From positions 186,001-250,000 of the forward strand of contig CAWESO010000002.1 in NCBI GenBank assembly GCA_963811775.1: a stretch of 64,000 bases of DNA. The letters are read 5' to 3'. Source of the DNA: Chersky-840 sp963811775. GTDB taxonomy: Bacteria; Actinomycetota; Acidimicrobiia; Acidimicrobiales; UBA8190. The notes beneath the pieces were generated by a model. The model did not search any database. It was not told the DNA's origin and worked only from the letters and a program-made list of their open reading frames with translations. Positions within the stretch are counted from its first letter, which is position 1. Each line of letters begins with the position of its first letter. Shown here in pieces: positions 8,596 to 17,182 of this stretch. The translations under genes were made by a program, and so were the position numbers.

Positions 8596-10544
8596 TGGGC
8601 TTCGGCGGGTGGGGAGGCGGTCCCATGTTCGGCGGGGGCGGGCGGCCCGGCGCGCCGGCCGCGCCCGGACTGCCGTTCGGGGGCATCCCCTCGGAGCTCC
8701 AAGACGGCGTGGACGGGCTCCTGGCCGAGGAGCCGGACCACGGTGAGCCCGACGTCGACTTCTCGCAACAGCAGAGCGCCAAGGAGCGGCGGCGCCTGAG
8801 CCTGTGGGAACTGCTCTTCGAGTACCCGCGCATGCTGGTGACGTCCACCATCCTCGTGATCGCCACCAGCGTGTCGCTCCAGGCCGGCCCCAAGCTCACG
8901 GAGTTGGCCATCGACAAGGGCATGGTGCCGGGCCACCGCCATCTGAGCATCGTGGTGACGATCGCTCTCATCTACCTCGCCTTCGTGGCCTTCACCTCGC
9001 TCACCCAACGGGCCCTGGTCAAGGTCACGGGACGGTTGGCGGCCGGCGTCATGAACGACCTCCGCGTCAAGGTGTTCTCGCACCTGCAGCGCCTGTCCCT
9101 CGACTTCTTCACCGCTGAGAAGGCGGGGGTGGTCATGACGCGCATGACCAGTGACATCGAGAACCTCCAGCAGTTGCTCCAGGACGGCCTGGCCCAGTTC
9201 GCCATACAGGGCCTCACCATGGTGGTGATCACGGTCATCCTCTTCACGACCAACGTGTTGCTGGCCGTCATCACGGTGGCCCTGGTGGTCCCGGCCCTGG
9301 TGGTGATGTCGCTGTGGTTCAGAGTGGCGTCCGAGCGCGGCTACGACCGCGTGCGGGACGGCATCGCCAACGTCATGGCCGACCTGTCCGAGAGCCTGCA
9401 CGGTGTGCGCGTGGTCAGCGCGCACAATCGCCAGCGGTTCAACATCGTCCATCACCGCAACGTCGTGGGCGAGTACCGAGACGCCAACATCTACACCGCC
9501 CAGATCAACGCCGTCTACGGCCCGGGCACCCAGCTGGTGGGATGGCTGGGCCAGGCCGCCCTGCTCGGGATCGGCGGCGCCATGGTGGTGCGCCACACGC
9601 TCTCCCCCGGTGCATTGGTGGCGTTCTTCTTGTACCTGAACCGCTTCTTCGCCCCCATCCAGCTGCTGGTGCAGCAGTACAACAGCTTCCAGCAGGGGCA
9701 GGCGTCGGTCCTCAAGCTGCGCACCCTGCTCTCGAGCGAGCCCACCGTCATCGAGGCCCCCGACGCGGTGGAGCTGGCCCCCATCGAAGGGGAGATCGTC
9801 TTCGACGACGTGACCTTCGCCTACGAGCCCGGTGTCCCCGTGCTGCGCGACATCAACCTCCGCATCGCGCCCGGGGAGACGGTGGCCTTCGTCGGCCCCA
9901 CCGGGGCGGGCAAGTCCACCCTGGCCAAGCTCATCACTCGCTTCTACGACCCCACGGCCGGACGCGTGTGCATCGACGGCCACGACATCGAGGGCGTGAC
10001 CCTGGACTCGCTGCGCCGGCAGCTCGGCGTCGTCCCCCAGGAGCCGTTCCTGTTCGCCGGCACGATCCGCGACAACCTGGCCTTCGCCCGCCCCGGCGCG
10101 TCTGACGCCGAGGTAGCCGAGGCCATCCGGGCCGTGGGGCTCGCCGAGCTCGTCGAGCGCCTGCCCGAGGGCGTCGACACGGTGGTCCACGAGCGAGGCC
10201 AGTCGCTGTCGTCGGGCGAGCGCCAGCTCATCGCGCTGGGGCGGGCCTTCCTCGCCCATCCCCGCGTGCTCGTCCTCGACGAGGCCACGTCCAATCTCGA
10301 CCTGCAGTCCGAGACCCGGATCGAGGCCGCGCTCGACGTCCTGCTCGAGGCGCGCACGGCCGTGCTCATCGCCCATCGCCTGTCCACGGCCATGAAGGCG
10401 GACCGCATCGTGGTCGTCGACTTCGGCCGCATCGTCGAATCCGGCGCCCACGCCGAGCTCGTGGCACGCGGTGGCCGCTACGCCGAGATGTACGCGGCCT
10501 GGGTCAACCAGGCCGAGCACAGCGCCGGCGCCCCCGCCTCCTGA
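8595..10544 (+). CDS. ABC exporter half-transporter, catalytic partner
   Basis: A 649-residue partner of the preceding subunit; its ATG overlaps the previous stop (TGATG) and GGAGGGA precedes it. A Gly/Pro-rich N-terminal tail of about 35 residues leads into an exporter membrane domain. Walker A is VGPTGAGKST near 432, the Q-loop has the normal Gln (VVPQEPFLF), and Walker B VLVLDEATS near 559 keeps the catalytic Glu. Its signature is altered to LSSGERQ. Its own Walker motifs with the partner's LSGGQ form one good site, and its LSSGE with the partner's Asp forms the degenerate site. This is the BmrCD/TM287-288 type of arrangement. Confidence 0.92.
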   Translation: MGFGGWGGGPMFGGGGRPGAPAAPGLPFGGIPSELQDGVDGLLAEEPDHGEPDVDFSQQQSAKERRRLSLWELLFEYPRMLVTSTILVIATSVSLQAGPKLTELAIDKGMVPGHRHLSIVVTIALIYLAFVAFTSLTQRALVKVTGRLAAGVMNDLRVKVFSHLQRLSLDFFTAEKAGVVMTRMTSDIENLQQLLQDGLAQFAIQGLTMVVITVILFTTNVLLAVITVALVVPALVVMSLWFRVASERGYDRVRDGIANVMADLSESLHGVRVVSAHNRQRFNIVHHRNVVGEYRDANIYTAQINAVYGPGTQLVGWLGQAALLGIGGAMVVRHTLSPGALVAFFLYLNRFFAPIQLLVQQYNSFQQGQASVLKLRTLLSSEPTVIEAPDAVELAPIEGEIVFDDVTFAYEPGVPVLRDINLRIAPGETVAFVGPTGAGKSTLAKLITRFYDPTAGRVCIDGHDIEGVTLDSLRRQLGVVPQEPFLFAGTIRDNLAFARPGASDAEVAEAIRAVGLAELVERLPEGVDTVVHERGQSLSSGERQLIALGRAFLAHPRVLVLDEATSNLDLQSETRIEAALDVLLEARTAVLIAHRLSTAMKADRIVVVDFGRIVESGAHAELVARGGRYAEMYAAWVNQAEHSAGAPAS

Positions 10545-10556
10545 CCTCCCGATGAC

Positions 10557-11711
10557 GTGAACGGGCGTCCCTCGGCCGACGTCGCCGTGGTCGGAGGCGG
10601 CTTGGTCGGCGCCTGTGCCGCCTACGAGCTCGCCCGGGCCGGCGCCAGCGTGGCGCTGATCGACGCCACGCTCCCGGGGCGGGCCTCGGATGCCGGTGCC
10701 GGGATCGTGTCCCCCGAGACCTTCCTCGAACCCGACCCGCAGTGGTTCGGGTTCGGTGTCGACGCCGCCGCCTACCTCCGCGAGCTCGTGGCGCGCCTGG
10801 CCCAGGACGGTTCGGATCCGGGGCCCGACGCTTTCGCCGAGTGCGGTTCGCTCGTGCTGGCGTTGGCCGAGCACGAAGACCCGTGGTTCACCGAGGTGTC
10901 CACACTCGTGACGGCCCGGTCGCCCGACATCGTCGAGATCTCCGTCGACGACGCCCGCGCCATGTTCCCGGCGCTGGGCCGGCCCTGGCGGGCCCTGCAC
11001 AGCCCTGGCGCGGCCCGCGTCGACGGTCGGGCCCTGCGCGCCGCGGTGGCGCGCGCCGCCCAGGACCGCGGGGTGACGCTCGTGGCGATGGAGGCCATCG
11101 GCGTCGAGCGCCGCCGCGACCGCGTGACGGCGGTGCGCGGTGCGGACATGACCGTGCCCTGCGACGCCCTCGTGCTGGCCGGGGGGGCGTGGTCGGGCCG
11201 GGCCCGGTCGTGGCTGGACCTGGAACTGCCCGTGACGCCCACCAAGGGCCAGATCGTGCACGTCGTGGTCCCCGGCGCGCAGGGGTCCGATGCAGACCGG
11301 CTCCCGAGCGACCGGTGGCCGATCGTGCAGCCGATCCTCAACTTCTATCTGGTGCCGTGGGCGGGCGGGCGCGTGGCCTGTGGCGGGACCTTCGAGGCCG
11401 ACGCCGGGTTCGACGTCCGGCCCACCGCAGCCGGGTTGCGCGACCTGTTGCGTGAGTGCGTGGCCATCGCCCCCGGTCTGGGCGAGGCCACCTTCGCCGA
11501 GGTCCGCGTGGGCCTGCGGCCCACGACCCCCGACGACCGACCGCTGCTGGGTCCGGTGCCGACCCTCAGCAACGTCCACGTGTGCACCGGTCACGGCGCC
11601 AACGGGCTGCTGCTCGGCCCCTACTCCGCCGCCCTGGTGGCCGGGGTCGTCACCGGACGCGTCAGTGCGCCCGAGCTTCCCTACCCCGCCTCGCGGTTCG
11701 GCGCGCCGTGA
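10557..11711 (+). CDS. FAD-dependent D-amino-acid/glycine oxidase-like enzyme
   Basis: A 384-residue flavoenzyme of the DAO family. The N-terminus carries the dinucleotide-binding motif VVGGGLVGACAAYELA followed by the acidic end of strand 2 (VALIDA). The C-terminus has the usual GLRPTTPDDRPLLGPV and CTGHGANGLLLGP, which contact the flavin. It would oxidise an amine or amino acid substrate to an imine; the substrate cannot be told from sequence. It begins with GTG 12 bases after the exporter operon and so may be co-transcribed with it. Confidence 0.85.
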   Translation: MNGRPSADVAVVGGGLVGACAAYELARAGASVALIDATLPGRASDAGAGIVSPETFLEPDPQWFGFGVDAAAYLRELVARLAQDGSDPGPDAFAECGSLVLALAEHEDPWFTEVSTLVTARSPDIVEISVDDARAMFPALGRPWRALHSPGAARVDGRALRAAVARAAQDRGVTLVAMEAIGVERRRDRVTAVRGADMTVPCDALVLAGGAWSGRARSWLDLELPVTPTKGQIVHVVVPGAQGSDADRLPSDRWPIVQPILNFYLVPWAGGRVACGGTFEADAGFDVRPTAAGLRDLLRECVAIAPGLGEATFAEVRVGLRPTTPDDRPLLGPVPTLSNVHVCTGHGANGLLLGPYSAALVAGVVTGRVSAPELPYPASRFGAP

Positions 11712-11782
11712 CGCCGCGCTGCAGGCGACGACGACCGGCGGGCTGATCGAGGTCGTCGGGCCCGGGAGGGCCCGGCACTACC

Positions 11783-12628
11783 GTGCGGGGCGTGCGGCGC
11801 ACCCGACACCGCTACGGAGCGCGGCGCTCGCAGGTCGGCGACCTGTGGCTGCCCGAGCACTCCGGTGCCGACCGCCTCCCGGTGGTGGTGCTCATCCCCG
11901 GCGGCTACTGGCGCTCGCCGTACACCAAGACCTTGATGAGCGGCCTGGCCCGGGCGGTGGTGGCCCGGGGGTGGGCGGCGTGGAACATCGAGTACCGCCG
12001 CATGGGCCCCTTCGGCGGTGGCGGCGGGTGGCCCGCACGGGTCATCCACGACGACCTGCAGTCGTCGTGGACAGCCACCCCGGAGCATCCGGGACTGGCC
12101 TCGGCCCACGACGTGACGGACCTCGTCGCCGCGGTGGAGGCGGCGCGTCGGGTGAGCGACACGGTGGTGGTGTACCTGCACTGGGGGACAGAGCTCGACG
12201 CCTGCCCCAATGCGCTCCAGGAGCCCCTGGCCCAGGTCCTCGTGAAGGCCGGGGCCGACATCGTGGTCGGCACACACGCGCACGTGTTGCTCGGCGGCGG
12301 CTACCTCGGCTCCGCCTACGTCGACTACGGGCTCGGGAACTTCGCCTTCTACGACAACTCCCCGCCCGAGGACCACAGTGGGTCACTCGTCATCACGGCC
12401 ACCGGCCGGCACATCGACGCCGCCACGTGGAGACCGGCGGTGATCGTCGACGACCTGCCCCAACCCCTGACCGGCAGCGCCGTCGCCGATGCCCGTGCGC
12501 AGTGGGTGGGCGCTCGGGCCTGCACCGACGTCAGCGCGTCGCCGTCGGCCCCCATCGCTACCGCCGGCACCGAGTCCTCGCCCGCGCCGGCGGCCGCGGG
12601 GCAGAGGCTGTCGACCGACGGCGGCTGA
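11783..12628 (+). CDS. Chimera of alpha/beta-hydrolase start and CapA-type C-terminus
   Basis: This 281-residue frame joins two unrelated families. Residues 1 to about 90 match the beginning of an alpha/beta hydrolase (VVVLIPGGYWRSPY, the oxyanion-hole strand, then AWNIEYRRMG), but the GxSxG nucleophile and the rest are missing. From about residue 105 it matches the end of the CapA/poly-gamma-glutamate phosphoesterase-like family (VVVYLHWGTELDACP, GADIVVGTHAHVLLGG, YVDYGLGNFAFY), without that family's N-terminus. The junction is near 12060-12110. A deletion that fused two neighbouring genes, or a misassembly joining two loci, would explain it. It probably has neither parent activity. Confidence 0.6.
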   Translation: MRGVRRTRHRYGARRSQVGDLWLPEHSGADRLPVVVLIPGGYWRSPYTKTLMSGLARAVVARGWAAWNIEYRRMGPFGGGGGWPARVIHDDLQSSWTATPEHPGLASAHDVTDLVAAVEAARRVSDTVVVYLHWGTELDACPNALQEPLAQVLVKAGADIVVGTHAHVLLGGGYLGSAYVDYGLGNFAFYDNSPPEDHSGSLVITATGRHIDAATWRPAVIVDDLPQPLTGSAVADARAQWVGARACTDVSASPSAPIATAGTESSPAPAAAGQRLSTDGG

Positions 12629-12684
12629 CCGAGCTCGAGCTCCGCCGGTGCGGGGTCGATGCGTGGGTGCCCGTCCGAGGGGGC

Positions 12685-12714
12685 GGCGACACCGGCACCG
12701 AGGCCGGCGTCGCC
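12685..12714. terminator. Hairpin between convergent genes
   Basis: A 12-bp stem with one mismatch (GGCGACACCGGC against GCCGGCGTCGCC) and a six-base loop. It lies in the 101-bp gap between the stop codons of the convergent chimera gene and the small secreted protein gene. There is no T tract, so termination is inferred from position and strength only. Confidence 0.4.
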
Positions 12715-12729
12715 GGGGGGTGCTCCGTG

Positions 12730-13191
12730 TCAGCCGGCGTGGGCCGACGCGACGTGGTCGACGATCCGGGTCGCCACCTTCGGGAGCACGGACTCGATCC
12801 GTGTCCCCTGGGCCTGCGTCAGCTTGTGAGCGTTGACGGCCCGGGTGACCCTGGCGTCTCCGGCTCGGACGAGGGCGTGGACGACGGTCGAGGTCGACAC
12901 CCCGTGGTCCTGGGCCACCTGGGCGATCGACTGGCCCGACCGCAGCGCGCCGACCAGCGCCTGCGGGGTGATCCCGATGGACCCGGCGCTGATCCGTACG
13001 GCGTGGCGCGCCACGGCCTTGCGGTGCGCCCGCAGCCAGGCGCGCCGCGGGTGCTGCCCGGTGGTGGTGGCTGTGGCGACAGCCGGGGTCGTCGTGGCGT
13101 CGGCCGGTGAGGACAGCGCCGCGCTCAACCCCACGCCGGCGACACCCGACAGGGCCAGCCCGGCGGCGACGGTGGCGAACGTCTTTTTCAT
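12730..13191 (-). CDS. Small secreted protein of unknown function
   Basis: I set the start at 13191 (MKKTFATVAAGLAL) because GGAG lies about 8 bases upstream; an in-frame ATG at 13224 lacks a ribosome site. The 153-residue product has a clear signal peptide with cleavage likely near SSPADA. A Thr-rich linker follows, then a basic helical domain. That domain includes a helix-turn-helix-like stretch (LVGALRSGQSIAQVAQDHGVSTSTVVHALV) divided into two short repeats. Similar small secreted proteins are common in actinobacteria. No enzymatic residues are evident and I do not recognise a function. Confidence 0.75.
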   Translation of the reverse strand: MKKTFATVAAGLALSGVAGVGLSAALSSPADATTTPAVATATTTGQHPRRAWLRAHRKAVARHAVRISAGSIGITPQALVGALRSGQSIAQVAQDHGVSTSTVVHALVRAGDARVTRAVNAHKLTQAQGTRIESVLPKVATRIVDHVASAHAG

Positions 13192-13319
13192 GTGCACTCC
13201 TACCCCATTGGTGAACGATGACAAGGGCAGTGTGGTGGCGCTCTGTGATGGATCTGTGAGCGAATGTCGGGAATCCGATCAGAGATCGCGACGGGGTGGA
13301 GCGACCCGCCCCCCCGAGA

Positions 13320-14191
13320 TCACGAGCCGAGCTGGGCGAGGGGGGGACGACCCGTTTTCCGACCTGTGTGGTGAAGGCGACGGGGTCCCCCACGGGCATG
13401 AGCTCGACGGCGTCGACCCCCAGCGCGCTGTACTGCGCCATCAGGCCCAGGAACCCGTCGACGTCGTCGAGGGGATTGCTGAGCGCCAGGATGGTGCGGT
13501 CGACCGACGCCGGGTCCCGCCCTTCGGTGTCACAGTGGCGGGCGAGCACCTCGAGCTTGTGGGCGATGTCGGTCGGCGAGGTGGCGAAGAGGTTGCAGGC
13601 GTCGGCGTAGCGCGCCACCAGGCGCAGCGTCTTGCGCTCACCGCTCCCGCCGATCAGCACGCGCGGGTGTGGCGAGCTGATCGGCGGTGGTGAGCAGATC
13701 GTCTCGGCCAGCTGGTAGTGGCGCCCGTCGTAGGGCCCGTCGTCCGGGCTCCACATCTGCAGGCAGATCTGCAGCGTCTCCTCGAGGCGCTCGAAGCGCT
13801 CGGCCAACGGCGGGAAGGGGACGCCGAGGCCCCGGTGCTCGCGTTCGTACCACGCCGCGCCGATGCCCAGTTGGGCCCGCCCTCCCGACAACACGTCGAG
13901 TGTCGTGACGATCTTGGCGAGGAGCCCCGGGTGCCGGTAGGTGACACCGGTGACGAGGAGTCCGAGGGTCATCGTCGAGGTCTGGCCGGCCAGGAAGCCG
14001 AGGGAGGTGTAGCCCTCGAGCATGGGGTCCTCGGACGTCGCCATCATCTCCATCTGGAACCAGTGGTCCATCAAGGTGAAGACCGACACGCCGCTCTCCT
14101 CGGCGATGCGGGCGGTCGTCGCCAGCGTCGGTCCGAGTGTCGCCGGCGCCCCCGGCAGCGTGAAGTTGACGAAATGGATGCCAACCCGCAT
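13320..14191 (-). CDS. Luciferase-like (LLM) F420-type oxidoreductase, frameshifted at C-terminus
   Basis: A TIM-barrel flavin/F420-dependent oxidoreductase: MRVGIHFVNF at strand 1, FTLMDHWFQ, TLDVLSGGRAQLGIGAAWYEREHRGLG, and RVLIGGSGERKTLRL. These are typical of the F420-dependent LLM class found in actinobacteria. A run of seven G (13340-13346) on the plus strand is one base short. With eight, the protein would end VVPPLAQLGS and stop at 13320, for about 290 residues, the normal family length. As written, the frame runs on to 12383 through antisense sequence. A homopolymer error is the likely cause. The substrate is unknown. Confidence 0.85.
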
Positions 14192-14408
14192 CGGTGTCCC
14201 TCGCTTGTTCTCTTTGTCGGGGCCGCGGTGCGCCTCCCCGGGCTCGTGCGTCGTGCCGTCGCCTTACCTTCGCACCCGCCGTCCCTCCGCGCCGCACGGG
14301 TCGGGCCCGGGCCCGGTCACGTCCGGAGCAGATCCGAATAGGGTCCCGATCGGGACTGGGTCGGCCGGCCCGGCCGGGCCGGGACCCGGGACCCGGGACC
14401 CGGGACCG

Positions 14409-14444
14409 TTGACACCCTGGGCATCATTAAATACGATCCGTATT
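14409..14444 (+). promoter_or_regulatory. Sigma-70-type promoter with overlapping TetR-type operator
   Basis: TTGACA at 14409-14414 is followed after 17 bases by TACGAT at 14432-14437, an excellent housekeeping promoter. The inverted repeat AATACG-ATC-CGTATT at 14430-14444 covers the -10 box and the expected start point. It lies 25 bases before the GTG of the MFS gene, whose operon ends with a tetR gene, so this is the natural repressor site. Confidence 0.75.
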
Positions 14445-14469
14445 GGATCGAAATCCCCAAGGAGCCGCC

Positions 14470-16047
14470 GTGCCGACGCTCGAACGCAAGTGGTGGACCC
14501 TCATCGCCGTCTGTACGGCGACGTTCATGCTCCTCCTCGACATCACGGTGGTGAACGTCGCCCTTCCCGACATCCAGCGCTCCCTGCATTCGAGCTTCAG
14601 CGACCTGCAGTGGGTGGTCGACGCGTACTCCTTGACCCTGGCCGCCTTCCTCCTCACCGCCGGCGTCGTCGGGGACATGTTCGGGCGGCGCGTCGTCTTC
14701 GCCGTCGGGCTCGGCCTGTTCTCGGTGTCGTCGCTCGTGTGCGGGCTGTCATCGACATCGTTGATGCTGAACCTGTCGCGCGGTGTCCAGGGGGTGGGCG
14801 GGGCCATCATGTTCGCCACCTCGCTCGCGCTCATCGCGTCCGCCTTCCACGGCAAAGAGCGCGGGACGGCATTCGGCATCTACGGCGCCGTGATCGGCGG
14901 GGCCGTGGCGGTGGGGCCGCTCGTGGGTGGCGCGCTCACCAGCGGGCTCGGGTGGCGGTGGATCTTCTTCGTGAACGTCCCGGTCGGCGTCGTGGCCATC
15001 GCCATCACCCTGAGCCGGGTTCAGGAGTCGAAGGAGGCCAACGAGCGCCGCATCGACTGGATCGGCTTCGTCTCGTTCTCGGCCGCCCTCTTCATGCTCG
15101 TCTTCGCACTGGTGCGGGGGAACGCCAGCGGCTGGGGCAGCACGATGATCGTCGGGCTCCTGATCGGGTCGGGCGCGTTGCTGGCGGTGTTCCTCGTGGC
15201 CGAGTGGCGCCAGTCCGACCCCATGCTCGACCTCGCGCTCTTCCGCCGGCCTGCGGTCGTCGGGTCCTCGATCGTGGCCATGACCTTGTCGGGGTCGATC
15301 TTCGCCATGTTCCTCTACATCACGCTGTACGTGCAGGACGACCTCGGCTTCGGGCCCTTCGCGGCCGGACTCCGTTTCCTGCCCATCACGATGCTCGCCT
15401 TCTTCGTGGCGCCGTTCGCGGGGAAGCTGAGCGTGCGCATCAAGGCCCGCTACCTGCTCGGCACGGGCCTCCTGTTCGTGGCGGTCGGGCTCTTGCTCAT
15501 GTCCTTCATCCACGCCTCGTCGGGCTGGACGGTCCTGCTGCCGGGATTCATCGTGACCGGCATCGGCATCGGCACGGTGAACCCCGTCCTGGCCTCGGCC
15601 GCCATCAGCGTCGTCCCGCCCGAGCGCAGCGGCATGGCCTCGGGTGCCAACAACACCTTCCGCCAGGTGGGAATCGCCACCGGGATCGCCGGGCTCGGCG
15701 CGGTGTTCCAGAGCCAGATCCAGAGCAAGACCATCGCCGGGCTCGGGGCCACTTCCACGGGCCGAGAGGTCCTGGCCCGGGGCGGGGCGGCCCTGAAGGG
15801 CGCGATCACCGGGGGCGGGGTGCGACAGGCCTCCGCCGCCATCCCCTCGATTCCGGCCCGCAACGCCCTGCTGCACGCCTACCAGGTCGCGTTCGCCAGC
15901 ACCTTCGACCACCTCCTGGTCATCGGGGTGGTGGTGGCCGCCGTCGGTTCGGTGTGCGCCTTCTCGCTCGTGCGCGAGCGCGACTTCGTGCCGAGCTACG
16001 CCCCGTCGGGCGCGGCCGAGCCGCAGCCGGTGGTGGCGGCGTCGTGA
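14470..16047 (+). CDS. MFS multidrug efflux transporter (DHA2, 14 helices)
   Basis: A drug:proton antiporter of the EmrB/QacA type. The start at GTG 14470 is supported by AAGGAG 6 bases upstream; a TTG at 14443 lies inside the operator. The 525-residue protein begins with LDITVVNVALPDIQ (motif D1 of DHA2 pumps), then GDMFGRR in the first loop (motif A) and the fifth-helix motif C region (VGPLVGGALTSGLGWRWIFFVNVP). About fourteen hydrophobic segments follow. The stop overlaps the GTG of the tetR gene, so regulator and pump form one autoregulated unit. Confidence 0.93.
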   Translation: MPTLERKWWTLIAVCTATFMLLLDITVVNVALPDIQRSLHSSFSDLQWVVDAYSLTLAAFLLTAGVVGDMFGRRVVFAVGLGLFSVSSLVCGLSSTSLMLNLSRGVQGVGGAIMFATSLALIASAFHGKERGTAFGIYGAVIGGAVAVGPLVGGALTSGLGWRWIFFVNVPVGVVAIAITLSRVQESKEANERRIDWIGFVSFSAALFMLVFALVRGNASGWGSTMIVGLLIGSGALLAVFLVAEWRQSDPMLDLALFRRPAVVGSSIVAMTLSGSIFAMFLYITLYVQDDLGFGPFAAGLRFLPITMLAFFVAPFAGKLSVRIKARYLLGTGLLFVAVGLLLMSFIHASSGWTVLLPGFIVTGIGIGTVNPVLASAAISVVPPERSGMASGANNTFRQVGIATGIAGLGAVFQSQIQSKTIAGLGATSTGREVLARGGAALKGAITGGGVRQASAAIPSIPARNALLHAYQVAFASTFDHLLVIGVVVAAVGSVCAFSLVRERDFVPSYAPSGAAEPQPVVAAS

Positions 16048-16649
16048 CCGTGACCGTGGTCGACGGGGGGCGCGCCGCAGCGCCACCGCGCCCCCCGGGC
16101 CGACCGCGCGACGAACGGGCGACACAGGCCATCACCGAGGCGGCCCTGCGCCAATTGGCCGAGATCGGGTATGCCCGCCTGTCCATGGAGAGCGTCGCGG
16201 CGGAGGCCGGGGTGGCCCGGGCCACGGTGTACCGCCGCTTCAAGGACAAGGCCGACCTCATCACCGCCGCCATCGCCGGGAACCCCGGGGGGCAATTCCC
16301 CTCCGATCCGTCCTCGGACCCCCGGGCCGACCTCGTCGTCTATCTCGAGGCCTTCGACGAGCGCTTCGCCGAGAGTTGCGTCGAGGTGGTGGGCACCCTC
16401 CTCGGGTGTCGCGAGGCGCGCGACGCCCTGGATCTCCACCGCGAGCAGGTCGTGGCGCCGCGCACCGGGTACGTGCGGTCGCTGCTCGTCCGGGCTCAGG
16501 AGCTCGGGGAGCTGTCGAGCGACGCCGACGTCGATCTCGCCGTGCAGATGCTCACCGGGTCGGTCCTGGCCCGACGCGTGACCGGGTCCGACAGCCGGCC
16601 GGGGTGGGCCCGGCGAGCCGTCGACATCGTCTTCGGATCGAACCGCTAG
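16044..16649 (+). CDS. TetR-family repressor
   Basis: A 201-residue TetR regulator. The N-terminal DNA-binding domain reads ALRQLAEIGYARLSMESVAAEAGVARATVYRRFKDKADLI in several helices (about 32-72), followed by a helical ligand-binding domain. GTG 16044 overlaps the MFS stop (GTGA), so it is translated in coupling with the pump. The inverted repeat at 14430-14444 is its probable operator. Its last four bases overlap the end of the convergent merR gene. Confidence 0.93.
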   Translation: MTVTVVDGGRAAAPPRPPGRPRDERATQAITEAALRQLAEIGYARLSMESVAAEAGVARATVYRRFKDKADLITAAIAGNPGGQFPSDPSSDPRADLVVYLEAFDERFAESCVEVVGTLLGCREARDALDLHREQVVAPRTGYVRSLLVRAQELGELSSDADVDLAVQMLTGSVLARRVTGSDSRPGWARRAVDIVFGSNR

Positions 16650-17179
16650 TCGAATTCGGCCAGGAGCTGCCGACACCGCTGCGCATTGTCCGACAGCGTG
16701 GAGCGAAAGCCGTCCATGCGGGCCATCTTGGCGTCGAGCTGCTCCTTCAACGACTCGTTCAGGTGCAGGGCCTCTTCGAGCAGCACCTTCTGCTGGAGCC
16801 GGGCGGCCCGGGTGTGCACGTCGCGCTTGGCCCGGTACGCGGCGCGCACCTCGTCCAGCCGCTGCTCGGACTCCAAGAACCCCTTGATCTCCTCGAGGTT
16901 CATCCCGAGCACGGCGCGCAGCTCGAGGATGCGCTCGAGCTGAGTGAGATCGGTGGCCAGGTAGCGCCGCTCACCGCCCGCGGTGTAGTCCGACGGGCTG
17001 AGCAGGCCCAGCTCCTCGTAGTAGCGAAGCGTGCGGGCCGAGACCCCGGCCCGGGCCGCGGCATCCCCGATGCGCAGGCCGACCTCGGGCTCCGGTGGGG
17101 GTCCCGAGGGTGCCCGACCCCGTGTCGCGCTGGCGCGTTTCGTTGCGGTGTCGCGGGCCAGTCCGGTGCTTCGGGCCAT
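16646..17179 (-). CDS. MerR-family regulator
   Basis: A 177-residue MerR protein. The winged-helix domain is GDAAARAGVSARTLRYYEELGLL and GERRYLATDLTQLERI, followed by a coiled-coil dimerisation helix and a charged helical C-terminus without the Cys ligands of metal sensors. It starts three bases after the stop of the MFS gene on the same strand, forming a pump-regulator operon. The predicted operator lies before the MFS gene at 18965-18982. It probably responds to a hydrophobic drug-like ligand. Confidence 0.92.
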   Translation of the reverse strand: MARSTGLARDTATKRASATRGRAPSGPPPEPEVGLRIGDAAARAGVSARTLRYYEELGLLSPSDYTAGGERRYLATDLTQLERILELRAVLGMNLEEIKGFLESEQRLDEVRAAYRAKRDVHTRAARLQQKVLLEEALHLNESLKEQLDAKMARMDGFRSTLSDNAQRCRQLLAEFD

Positions 17180-17182
17180 GAC

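Noticed and set aside
8229..11594. Very long open frame on the minus strand, antisense to the ABC exporter and oxidase genes
   Set aside because: It is a by-product of high GC content. Its protein is rich in Arg, His and Gly without any domain, while the plus strand holds clear conserved genes.
14022..14469. Upstream extension of the MFS gene or a second gene before it
   Set aside because: The open frame there is the shadow of the LLM gene end and the promoter; the TTG at 14443 lies inside the operator, downstream of no ribosome site.
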